Shown here piece after piece: positions 7,939 through 13,260 of a stretch of DNA of 13,260 nucleotides. Position 1 is the stretch's first letter. Each line of letters begins with the position of its first letter. Under the pieces are notes generated by a model. That model was given only the letters and a program-made list of their open reading frames with translations, made no database searches and was not told where the DNA came from. Location: the NCBI GenBank assembly GCA_964452045.1, contig CAYVKM010000100.1, positions 1-13,260 of the forward strand. The letters are read 5' to 3'. Source of the stretch: CAYVKM01 sp964452045 (GTDB taxonomy: Bacteria; Calditrichota; Calditrichia; RBG-13-44-9). The position numbers were made by a program, and so were the translations under genes.

Positions 7939-7994
7939 CCTGTCTGCCGTTAAAACCAGCCAGGCAGGCCTGTCTGCCATAGCATCCAGGCAGA
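7939..7994. repeat. insertion 1: two tandem hairpin units with CCTGTCTGCC
   Basis: The block contains CCTGTCTGCC twice (7939-7948 and 7969-7978), each followed by a matching CCAGGCAG (7960-7967 and 7986-7993), so each half can fold as a stem of about eight pairs with one G-T wobble. The junction holds a near-palindrome CAGGCAGGCCTGTCTG (7961-7976). The structure is typical of short dispersed palindromic repeats; whether other copies exist elsewhere cannot be seen here. Confidence 0.6.
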
Positions 7995-8005
7995 GAACCC
8001 CCAAG

Positions 8006-8081
8006 CTCCCGTAAAAAGCCGGATTCGCCTGCAGGCGTGACTTGCGCACGGCGGTTTTTCCGGTCAGGGACCACTTTGTGG
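8006..8081. repeat. insertions 2 and 3: further palindromic inserts in the decayed tRNA
   Basis: Insertion 2 (about 8006-8039) contains the perfect 12-base palindrome CGCCTGCAGGCG at 8026-8037. Insertion 3 (8059-8081) contains GGTC-AGG-GACC (8062-8072) followed by CCAC-TTT-GTGG (8071-8081), two small adjoining hairpins. About 19 bases of tRNA-derived sequence lie between the two inserts. Confidence 0.5.
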
Positions 8082-8266
8082 CAAGACCGCTGCTTTACTA
8101 ATAAAGACTTTAAAAAGTTATACAAACATCCTTTATCAGAAAATTGAGCCAAAGTCTGGTGATACAAAAAGAATGATCAAAATATGATATCAGGTCAACT
8201 TGTTGGTGAGTTTCGCGGGTGCATTGTATGATTTAATTTGCATTTGAAAATGCCGGTATATTAATG

Positions 8267-8297
8267 AAAAAGCGAGAAATCTGTTGATCTCTCGCTT
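8267..8297 (-). terminator. Rho-independent terminator of the tRNA-Ser pair
   Basis: AAGCGAGA (8270-8277) pairs with TCTCGCTT (8290-8297), with inner pairing around a TGTT loop. On the - strand the stem runs into five T. It lies about 25 bases beyond the 3' end of tRNA-Ser(UGA). Confidence 0.8.
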
Positions 8298-8322
8298 ATA
8301 AACACCCCCTCATGAAATAATG

Positions 8323-8406
8323 CGGAGGGCGAGGGACTCGAACCCCCAAGCGCTTGCGCGCGGCGGTTTTCAAGACCGCTGCCTTACCAATTAGGACTAG
8401 CCCTCC
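8323..8406 (-). tRNA. tRNA-Ser (anticodon UGA)
   Basis: The - strand folds as a class II tRNA. The acceptor stem is GGAGGGC (8406-8400) with GCCCTCC (8330-8324) and discriminator G at 8323. The anticodon stem GCGGT/ACCGC encloses loop CTTGAAA with anticodon TGA (8372-8370). A long variable arm has a GCGC-GCAA-GCGC hairpin, and the T-loop is TTCGAGT. The long variable arm, G73 and anticodon together identify serine. CCA is not encoded. It is 9 bases from the preceding tRNA-Ser(GCU) and co-transcribed with it. Confidence 0.95.
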
Positions 8407-8415
8407 CATTGGTAG

Positions 8416-8507
8416 CGGAGAGGGAGGGATTCGAACCCTCGGTAGCGGTTTGTGCCGCTACACTCGCTTAGCAGGCGAGCGCCTTAAGCCAACTCGGCCA
8501 CCTCTCC
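8416..8507 (-). tRNA. tRNA-Ser (anticodon GCU)
   Basis: The - strand folds as a class II tRNA of 92 bases. The acceptor is GGAGAGG (8507-8501) with CCTCTCC (8423-8417) and discriminator G at 8416. The anticodon stem CTCGC/GCGAG encloses CTGCTAA with anticodon GCT (8472-8470). The long variable arm has a GTAGCGG/CCGCTAC stem, and the T-arm is GAGGG-TTCGAAT-CCCTC. CCA is not encoded. It is the first gene of the two-tRNA transcript. Confidence 0.97.
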
Positions 8508-8518
8508 TTCTGAACAAA

Positions 8519-8546
8519 ATTTTAAAAGACCGAAAAAGCACGGCAA
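8519..8546 (-). promoter_or_regulatory. promoter of the tRNA-Ser pair
   Basis: On the - strand, TTGCCG (8546-8541) is separated by 16 bases from TAAAAT (8524-8519), which ends 11 bases before the tRNA-Ser(GCU) 5' end. This is the spacing expected for a stable-RNA promoter with a very short leader. Confidence 0.6.
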
Positions 8547-8641
8547 AAATAACCACGATTCGCAAATAAATCAAGGCTTTTTTGTTTCCTTTCCACCAAT
8601 TATTGTCGGGTTGTTGGTCAGAAAATTCAGTAAAAAAATAC

Positions 8642-8669
8642 TTGCATTTAAACAATTTTATATTATTTT
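8642..8669 (+). promoter_or_regulatory. candidate promoter of the trp leader and trpB2 transcript
   Basis: TTGCAT (8642-8647), a 16-base spacer and TATTTT (8664-8669). Transcription would begin near 8676, giving about 19 untranslated bases before the leader-peptide ATG at 8695. It fits the position needed for an attenuator leader, but the -10 is AT-rich and imperfect. Confidence 0.45.
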
Positions 8670-8694
8670 AAATCCAATATTTAGGAAGAATCTT

Positions 8695-8769
8695 ATGCAA
8701 ATCAACTTTACCCACAATTCTCTTTGCTGGTGGTGGTGCCTGCATTGGTGGTGGGTGAAGTATAGTTAA
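8695..8769 (+). CDS. trpL: trp operon leader peptide (24 aa, six Trp)
   Basis: ATG 8695 has AGGA at 8683-8686 eight bases upstream and encodes 24 residues ending at TAA 8767-8769. The centre reads WWWCLHWWW: three TGG codons at 8728-8736, then TGC CTG CAT, then three more at 8746-8754. Six Trp in 24 codons directly before a tryptophan synthase gene is the hallmark of a ribosome-sensed leader peptide. Stalling when charged tRNA-Trp is scarce would expose the downstream RNA for antitermination. The peptide itself probably has no other function. Confidence 0.93.
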   Translation: MQINFTHNSLCWWWCLHWWWVKYS

Positions 8770-8831
8770 TCCGTAAATAAATTATTTATAATAAAAGTGA
8801 ACCCGCTGCCCTAAAGTCCAGCGGGTTTTTT
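8707..8831 (+). promoter_or_regulatory. trp attenuator with 1:2, 2:3 and 3:4 pairings
   Basis: Segment 1 (8707-8715, TTTACCCAC) pairs over nine bases with segment 2 (8751-8759, GTGGGTGAA), with one G-U pair. Segment 2, as 8749-8756, can instead pair with segment 3 (8801-8808, ACCCGCTG) over eight bases, three of them wobble. Segment 3 also forms the terminator stem with segment 4 (8819-8827). A ribosome stalled at the first Trp block (8728-8736) would cover the 3' part of segment 1 and leave segment 2 free to form the antiterminator. A ribosome reaching the stop at 8767 would cover segment 2 and allow termination. Without translation, 1:2 forms and termination follows. All pairings were found by eye. 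Confidence 0.85.
8800..8831 (+). terminator. attenuator terminator (3:4 hairpin)
   Basis: AACCCGCTG (8800-8808) pairs perfectly with CAGCGGGTT (8819-8827) over nine bases around a ten-base loop, followed by T (8826-8831) and further AT. It lies between the leader peptide stop and trpB2, whose own AAGGAG is at 8851. Confidence 0.92.
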
Positions 8832-8862
8832 ATTTTCAAAATATTACCGTAAGGAGAAGAAA

Positions 8863-10179
8863 ATGCAGGACAAAATTTTATTAAAACAGAATCAAATCCC
8901 CACCCATTATTACAATATTTTAGCTGATCTGCCCTTTCCCATGGATCCACCATTGCACCCGGGGACAAAACAACCGATCTCACCGAATGATATGTCTCCG
9001 ATATTTCCCATGGCCTTAATCGAACAGGAGATGAGTCCACAGCGGGAGATAGAAATACCAGCTGCGGTGCGCGAAGCATATGCCCTGTATCGGCCAACCC
9101 CTTTAATCAGGGCAGTCCGTTTGGAGAAGTTACTTAAAACCCCGGCGAAAATTTACTATAAACATGAAGGGGTTTCTCCCACCGGCAGTCACAAGCCGAA
9201 TACCGCCCTGGCCCAGGCTTATTATAACAAAATGGCCGGTACAAAGAAGCTGATCACTGAAACCGGGGCAGGGCAGTGGGGCAGTTCACTGGCTTTTGCC
9301 TGCCACCAATTCGGGATGGAATGCACGGTTTATATGGTCCGGGTAAGTTATGAGCAAAAGCCCTATCGGAAAACCATGATGAATCTATTCGGGGCTGAAA
9401 TTTATCCTTCACCTTCGGACAGAACGGAAGCGGGCAGGCGAATATTAGCACAGGATCCGGATTGTCCCGGAAGTTTGGGAATTGCCATCTCAGAAGCGAT
9501 TGAGGAAGCACTGCAGAACGAACATAACAAATATTCGTTGGGTAGTGTGTTGAATCATGTTCTGCTGCATCAGACAATTATCGGGCAGGAGGCGATGGAG
9601 CAGTTTAAAATAATCGGAGATTATCCCGATGTCATCATCGGATGTCATGGTGGGGGCAGTAATTTCGCCGGTTTGGCGCTTCCTTTCGTCAGGGATAAAA
9701 TTGCCGGTAAAAATATTGATATTGTGGCTGTCGAACCTTCTTCCTGCCCGACCCTGACTGCTGGAAAAATCGAGTACGATTTTGGGGACAATGCCGGTTT
9801 GACGCCGCTGATGAAAATGCACACGCTGGGACACGATTTTATACCGCCTACCATCCATGCCGGGGGATTGCGTTACCATGGATCTGCCCCAATCATCAGC
9901 GCGCTGCTGAATCATGGTTTGATTAATGCAAAAGCACTGGACCAGATCTCAATTTTTGATGGGGCGTTGCTATTTGCCCGTTCCGAAGGAATCATTCCGG
10001 CTCCCGAATCTTCCCATGCAGTAAAAGCAGCCATAGATGCCGCCGTACAGGCCAAGGAAGAAGGAAAAGAAAAAACAATCGTGTTTAATCTTTCCGGACA
10101 TGGTTTATTGGATCTCTCGGCTTATGAAGCTTACTTAAATGGCGAACTAACCCGGGAAGTCGAACAAGCTGTTGCGTAA
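8863..10179 (+). CDS. trpB2: tryptophan synthase beta-like subunit, TrpB2 type
   Basis: 438 residues, longer than TrpB1 (about 400). The PLP lysine is K111 in PTGSHKPNTA, where TrpB1 enzymes have THKxN. E133 in ETGAGQWG corresponds to the catalytic Glu of the ETGAGQHG motif. GCHGGGSN (260-267) is the phosphate-binding glycine loop, and SGHG near the C terminus replaces the SGRGDKD of TrpB1. The SHKPNTA, GQWG and SGHG variants and the extended N terminus (LPFPMDPPLHP) mark the TrpB2 (TrpB-like) group. It condenses indole with L-serine to form L-tryptophan in the cytoplasm. TrpB2 enzymes usually lack a tight partnership with TrpA and are thought to salvage indole; no trpA or other trp gene is adjacent here. 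The start is well set by AGGAGA at 8852-8857. Expression is evidently controlled by the upstream Trp attenuator. Confidence 0.95.
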   Translation: MQDKILLKQNQIPTHYYNILADLPFPMDPPLHPGTKQPISPNDMSPIFPMALIEQEMSPQREIEIPAAVREAYALYRPTPLIRAVRLEKLLKTPAKIYYKHEGVSPTGSHKPNTALAQAYYNKMAGTKKLITETGAGQWGSSLAFACHQFGMECTVYMVRVSYEQKPYRKTMMNLFGAEIYPSPSDRTEAGRRILAQDPDCPGSLGIAISEAIEEALQNEHNKYSLGSVLNHVLLHQTIIGQEAMEQFKIIGDYPDVIIGCHGGGSNFAGLALPFVRDKIAGKNIDIVAVEPSSCPTLTAGKIEYDFGDNAGLTPLMKMHTLGHDFIPPTIHAGGLRYHGSAPIISALLNHGLINAKALDQISIFDGALLFARSEGIIPAPESSHAVKAAIDAAVQAKEEGKEKTIVFNLSGHGLLDLSAYEAYLNGELTREVEQAVA

Positions 10180-10189
10180 ATGATGAAAT

Positions 10190-10226
10190 TCAAGGGGGCG
10201 GAGTTTTCCATCCCCTTGATATTTTT
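10190..10226 (+). terminator. Rho-independent terminator after trpB2
   Basis: TCAAGGGG (10190-10197) pairs with CCCCTTGA (10212-10219), with an inner GGA/TCC, followed by TATTTTT. It starts ten bases after the stop codon, so trpB2 is probably a monocistronic unit with its leader. Confidence 0.85.
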
Positions 10227-10297
10227 AAATTCCGGTAACGCACAGGGTAAAAATTCGGTTGATTGATTGACTGCATCGCATTATCTTTCCGCGGAAA

Positions 10298-11677
10298 ATG
10301 AAGAGAAATCAGGAACTGGAAATAGAAGTTGAAAAATTAGCCTTTGGTGGTCAGGGTTTGGCCAGGGTTGATAATCGGGTAATTTTTGTGGAGGGTGGTC
10401 TCCCCGGAGACTGGGCCATTATTCAGATCAAAAAGATAAAACGGAACTTTATTAACGCCCGGATAAAAAGGATTATAAAACCTTCTCCACTGCGAATCCC
10501 GGCTGCCTGTTCCCATTTTGGCATATGTGGCGGTTGCAAATGGCAGAACCTGGATTATGTACAGCAATGCCAGTTTAAGCGGGAGCAGGTTCTGGAAAGT
10601 CTGGCGCATATCGGGAAAATAAATCCGGAAATTGTCCATCCAACCATCCCTTCACCTTTAGTCTTTGGCTACCGGAATAAAATGGAATTTTCCTTTACTG
10701 ATAGTCGCTGGTTAACTCCGGAGGAATTATCGGATCCGGAAATTAAGAAAGACTTTGCCCTTGGGTTGCATGTTCCAGGTTCATTCGACCGAATTATGCA
10801 TATCGAGAAATGCTGGCTGCAGGATGATCTGATGAACCAGATACTTTCCTTCAGCCAGAACTTTGTTAGGGATGCTCAATTACCGGTTTTCAATTTAAAA
10901 ACACACCAGGGTTTGCTTCGTTTTTTGGCGATCCGCAAATCATTCTCGCAAAATAACTATATGGTCAATATAGTTACCTTCTCACCTGCTCTGGAATTAT
11001 TGGTTCCGTTCGCTCGAGCCTTAGTTGGCAACTTTCCCCTAGTAGTGAGCGTGGTGAACACCATTAATCCCCGCTTTGCCCAGATCGCCTTTGGGGAAGA
11101 AGAGTATCTTTTATCCGGGAAAAACAGCATCTCCGAAACCATTGGTGACTTTGAATTCGAAATCTCGGCAAATTCATTCTTTCAAACCAATCCATTACAG
11201 GCAGTAAACCTTTATCAATTGGTGCAGAAATTCGCAGGGAAAGGAAATAATATTATCTGGGATCTTTATGCCGGCACCGGAACTATTGCTCTGTTTTTGG
11301 CGAAATCCGTACAACAGGTTATCGGTTTTGAACTTGTGGACAGTGCGGTGAAGGACGCTTACAAAAACGCCGCAAAAAACGGTGTCAAAAATTGTGAATT
11401 TGTCTCTGGGGAAATACGTGAGAGTTTGATGTCCAGGCAGGACCAGCCGGATATTATTGTCTGCGATCCGCCTCGTTCCGGTATGCATGGCGACGTTGTG
11501 CAGGCCATTGTGCAAAAGCGGCCGCAAAAAATAATTTATGTCTCCTGTAATCCCACCACCATGGCCCGGGATATAAAATTGATGCAAGATTATTATCAGG
11601 TGAAGGAAGTTCAGCCGGTGGATATGTTTCCCCACACTTATCATATTGAATCGGTTGCGTTGTTGGAGCGGGTATGA
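10298..11677 (+). CDS. rlmD: RlmD/RumA-family RNA m5U methyltransferase
   Basis: 459 residues. An N-terminal TRAM-like beta domain (about 5-62, with KLAFGGQGLAR and VEGGLPGD) is followed by the [4Fe-4S] cysteine set C71-x5-C77-x2-C80 (CSHFGICGGC) and C172 (KCWLQ). The catalytic half has FFQTNP, motif I IWDLYAGTGTIALFL, IIVCDPPRSGM, and the nucleophile C417 in YVSCNPTTMARD. The C terminus has the family's DMFPHTYHIE. The enzyme makes 5-methyluridine in RNA using SAM. RlmD-like activity on 23S rRNA is the best guess because of the cluster and TRAM domain, but RlmC and TrmA relatives share the core and some bacteria have one multi-site enzyme. The start ATG 10298 has only a weak GGA before it. 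It overlaps the next RNA methyltransferase by 4 bases (ATGA). Confidence 0.92.
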   Translation: MKRNQELEIEVEKLAFGGQGLARVDNRVIFVEGGLPGDWAIIQIKKIKRNFINARIKRIIKPSPLRIPAACSHFGICGGCKWQNLDYVQQCQFKREQVLESLAHIGKINPEIVHPTIPSPLVFGYRNKMEFSFTDSRWLTPEELSDPEIKKDFALGLHVPGSFDRIMHIEKCWLQDDLMNQILSFSQNFVRDAQLPVFNLKTHQGLLRFLAIRKSFSQNNYMVNIVTFSPALELLVPFARALVGNFPLVVSVVNTINPRFAQIAFGEEEYLLSGKNSISETIGDFEFEISANSFFQTNPLQAVNLYQLVQKFAGKGNNIIWDLYAGTGTIALFLAKSVQQVIGFELVDSAVKDAYKNAAKNGVKNCEFVSGEIRESLMSRQDQPDIIVCDPPRSGMHGDVVQAIVQKRPQKIIYVSCNPTTMARDIKLMQDYYQVKEVQPVDMFPHTYHIESVALLERV

Positions 11678-12213
11678 AAAAATTGACTTACGAAGAAATA
11701 ACTTCGCAACGGATTGCACCGGAGAATATTAATAAGGTTGAGAGATATCCCATTTATGCCATTCTGGATAATATCAGAAGTCTCTATAATGTCGGTTCTA
11801 TCTTCCGGACGGCTGATGCGGTGCGGTTGGAAAAACTTTACCTAACCGGAATTACCGGACAACCACCCCGTCGGGAAATTGATAAAACCGCGTTGGGTTC
11901 GGTAGAAAGCGTTCCCTGGGAATATCAGGAAAACCCGATTGGGGTGATCGAATCATTGAAAAAGAAGGATGTGCAGATTGTAGTTTTGGAGCATACCCGG
12001 GAGAGTAAACCTTTCTGGGAAGTTAATTATCAATATCCGACCTGTCTGGTGGTTGGGAATGAAGTATTCGGAATTCAGGAAAAAATAGTAGAACTTGCAG
12101 ACAGTGCTGTTGAGATTCCGATGTTTGGGATAAAACAATCCCTGAACGTAACCATTGCCTTTGGGATTGTTATTTATAAGATGTTATTTCAACATTTGAA
12201 GATAAAGCAATAA
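11674..12213 (+). CDS. TrmH/SpoU-family RNA ribose 2'-O-methyltransferase
   Basis: 179 residues forming a compact SPOUT (knotted) methyltransferase with no extra RNA-binding domain. Motif 1 is LDNIRSLYNVGSIFRTAD (about 31-48; N33 and R45 are the conserved catalytic-site residues), motif 2 is LVVGNEVFGI (125-134), and motif 3 is IPMFGIKQSLNVTIAFGI (148-165). It methylates a ribose 2'-OH in tRNA or rRNA with SAM, normally as a dimer. The precise target (for example a TrmL- or RlmB-like site) cannot be told from the motifs. Its ATG overlaps the stop of the RlmD-like gene by 4 bases, so both RNA-modification enzymes come from one mRNA and translation is coupled. Confidence 0.93.
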   Translation: MKKLTYEEITSQRIAPENINKVERYPIYAILDNIRSLYNVGSIFRTADAVRLEKLYLTGITGQPPRREIDKTALGSVESVPWEYQENPIGVIESLKKKDVQIVVLEHTRESKPFWEVNYQYPTCLVVGNEVFGIQEKIVELADSAVEIPMFGIKQSLNVTIAFGIVIYKMLFQHLKIKQ

Positions 12214-12223
12214 TAATTTTCCA

Positions 12224-12261
12224 CGATAATTACAAGATGTTGATTATCGAATGATATCATT
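12224..12261. other. two dyad-symmetry elements after the SpoU gene
   Basis: CGATAAT (12224-12230) is complementary to ATTATCG (12243-12249) with a 12-base loop, immediately followed by a perfect 12-base palindrome AATGATATCATT (12250-12261) and an AT-rich run. It may serve as a weak terminator, but the T run is interrupted. It lies just left of the composition change near 12290. Confidence 0.3.
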
Positions 12262-12299
12262 TTATATTTTTAGGCATTCATTGTCTAAAAAAACTGACT

Positions 12300-12896
12300 A
12301 TGGCGAATTCGATCTATTTCATAGAACCTGATAAGAAGTTTGGAGAACAGGTGATCCAGGCCTTCTTTCTCAGCATCACCTCCCGCACAGCCGGGTTCTC
12401 GACCGTTTCCATAGGGGGACTGGCCATCCCCACCCTGATGGTGGTCCTTCTGCTCATGTACATCGGAGGCGCCCCCAACTCCACCTCCGGGGGAATCAAG
12501 CTGACCACCGCGGTAACACTGCTTGCAAGCGTAAGGGCATTTATTATCGGGAAGAACCGGGTCGAGATCGGCTGGAATACCATTCCCATGAAAACCGTCA
12601 GAAGGGCTTTTATCGTCTTCCTGGTTTCCGTGATATTGATTTTCGTTGTTCTGTTCGTTCTATCCCTGACCGAAAAGCATTCCTTTTTCGACCTCCTGTT
12701 CGAGATCGTATCGGCCTTCGGCACGGTGGGCCTTTCCAGGGGGATCACCCCGGATCTTTCCTTCATCGGAAAGCTCCTGATTTCTTTCGTCATGTTTGCC
12801 GGAAGGATAGGACTTTTTACCTTTGCGGTTGCCATGAGTGAAGAACGCTCGGACAACGGCTACCATTTCCCGGAAATAAATTTAATGGTCGGATAA
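12300..12896 (+). pseudogene. TrkH/KtrB potassium channel subunit, N-terminally truncated
   Basis: 198 residues covering only the C-terminal part of a protein that is normally about 450-490. Present are the third pore loop SRTAGFST (28-35), the family block IGGAPNSTSGGIKLTT (55-70), the fourth pore loop SAFGTVGLS (138-146) and the last helix FAGRIGLFTF (166-175). The first two pore repeats needed for a K+ pathway are missing. Upstream in the same frame there is a stop at 12252-12254, and the residues between it and ATG 12300 do not resemble TrkH. Base composition and C-ending codons rise sharply at about the start of this frame. So it is either a truncated, probably non-functional remnant, or an intact gene artificially joined to unrelated upstream DNA. 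It is followed after two bases by its usual partner trkA. Confidence 0.8.
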
Positions 12897-12898
12897 TT

Positions 12899-13260
12899 AT
12901 GGATAACAACCAGCGGTTTGTATTAATCGGGCTAGGGGCGTTTGGCAGGGAGATCGCCAGGACCCTTCATGAACACGAAGCGGATATCATCGTAATGGAC
13001 CGGGATCCGGCCGTAGTCAGCCAGATGAAATCGGAGGGATTTAAATTTGCAGTGCACATCGACAACCTGGACCCTTCCTCCCTGGCGAAATTCATCAAGC
13101 CCGAGGACGTGGTCATCCTTTCCATGGGGGATGCATTCGAATCAAACATCCTGACAATCGAAATGCTCAAGGAGATCGGCGTGAAATCAATCTATTCCCG
13201 GGCAACCAAGGATGTCCAGTACAAGGTCCTTTCGAAAATGGACATCACGGAGATTCTGTT
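12899..13260 (+). CDS. TrkA/KtrA-family K+ uptake regulatory subunit, 5' part
   Basis: Open from ATG 12899 to the window end without a stop (120 full codons visible). The N terminus FVLIGLGAFGREIARTL is a Rossmann GxGxFGxxxA dinucleotide-binding loop, followed by the acidic end of strand 2 in IIVMDRDP and later VVILSMGDAFESNILTIEML and YSRATKDVQYKVLSKM, as in RCK N domains of KtrA/TrkA. Such subunits bind NAD(H) or ATP/ADP and form a ring that gates the TrkH/KtrB channel. It starts two bases after the trkH stop, as expected for a coupled ktrB-ktrA pair. It shares the high GC of the trkH fragment. The C-terminal TrkA_C domain lies beyond the window. Confidence 0.9.
   Translation, partial: MDNNQRFVLIGLGAFGREIARTLHEHEADIIVMDRDPAVVSQMKSEGFKFAVHIDNLDPSSLAKFIKPEDVVILSMGDAFESNILTIEMLKEIGVKSIYSRATKDVQYKVLSKMDITEIL

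Larger units (their letters stand above)
7922..8117 (-). pseudogene. decayed tRNA-Ser(UGA) copy with three hairpin-rich insertions
   Basis: Aligned by eye to the intact tRNA-Ser(UGA) at 8323-8406. The 3' acceptor strand and T-stem (7923-7938), the rest of the T-arm (7995-8005), part of the variable arm and anticodon stem (8040-8058), and the anticodon and D-arm region (8082-8108) are all recognisable with few mismatches. Three blocks absent from the intact gene interrupt it: about 56 bases at 7939-7994 in the T-loop, about 34 bases at 8006-8039 in the variable arm, and 23 bases at 8059-8081 in the anticodon loop. The 5' acceptor strand (about 8111-8117) no longer pairs with the 3' strand, so a functional tRNA is unlikely. 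The copy keeps a duplicate of the downstream terminator. It has no promoter of its own that I can see, but could be read through from the intact tRNA genes. Confidence 0.75.

Noticed and set aside
7841..8167. 108-codon frame on the - strand
   Set aside because: It runs through the decayed tRNA, its inserts and a terminator hairpin; low-complexity residues and no ribosome binding site. The RNA interpretation is better.
8354..8569. Open frame reading across both tRNA-Ser genes, containing GEGGIRTLGSG
   Set aside because: It is antisense translation of tRNA sequence, a well-known source of false proteins; the tRNA folds explain the sequence fully.
8725..8757. TGG/GGT-rich run as a simple microsatellite repeat
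   Set aside because: It is in frame within a start-to-stop leader peptide with its own ribosome binding site and pairs in an attenuator, so it is functional coding and regulatory sequence.
10259..10287. TTGATT-17-TATCTT promoter-like pair before the RlmD-like gene
   Set aside because: It would place the transcript start only a few bases before ATG 10298, leaving no leader for the weak ribosome binding site. A chance match is as likely, although a near-leaderless transcript cannot be excluded.
12314..12856. 180-codon frame on the - strand opposite trkH
   Set aside because: It is a complement of GC-rich coding sequence; the + strand frame has clear TrkH pore motifs and this frame has none.
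1..13260. CRISPR array, insertion sequence, transposase or phage genes
   Set aside because: I saw no regularly spaced repeats, terminal inverted repeats flanking a transposase, or phage-type proteins on either strand.

Overview
This window looks like bacterial chromosomal DNA, possibly a metagenome-derived contig. Most of it has moderate GC (about 40-48% in the lines I counted by hand). The envelope genes, a membrane-anchored LTA-synthase/sulfatase-like enzyme and an exported M3 metallopeptidase suggest a diderm bacterium, perhaps of the FCB or a neighbouring phylum. That placement is inference; no marker gene here fixes the phylum. The last ~960 bases have clearly higher GC (55-60% in sampled lines) and look like a different genomic context.

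Layout. (1) Bases 1-1951, + strand: the 3' end of a GT4 glycosyltransferase, followed by two SAM-dependent methyltransferases, as in a surface-glycan or lipid-modification cluster. (2) Bases 1962-5249, - strand, convergent with the first block: a tightly coupled three-gene operon of a CDP-alcohol phosphatidyltransferase, an LtaS/OpgB-like membrane sulfatase-fold enzyme and a third methyltransferase. It reads like a pathway that makes a phospholipid, moves a head group and methylates something. (3) Divergent from it, bases 5469-7484: an exported M3-family oligopeptidase with a strong terminator. (4) Bases 7540-8520: a non-coding stretch with a possible small membrane protein, a decayed tRNA-Ser copy carrying three hairpin-rich insertions, and two intact tRNA-Ser genes (UGA and GCU) on the - strand with promoter and terminator. 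(5) Bases 8642-10226: a complete trp-type attenuator, including a 24-residue leader peptide with two runs of three Trp codons, in front of a stand-alone trpB2-type tryptophan synthase beta gene. (6) Bases 10298-12213: an RlmD/RumA-like 23S rRNA m5U methyltransferase overlapping a SpoU/TrmH-family RNA methyltransferase by 4 bases. (7) Bases 12300-13260: the C-terminal part of a TrkH/KtrB potassium channel lacking its N-terminal half, then the start of a TrkA/KtrA regulatory subunit that runs off the window.

The most interesting items are the textbook 1:2 / 2:3 / 3:4 attenuator on a lone trpB2, the tRNA-Ser copy whose insertions all fall in loop or variable-arm positions, the coupled phosphatidyltransferase/sulfatase-like/methyltransferase operon, and the abrupt composition change with a beheaded trkH at the right end.
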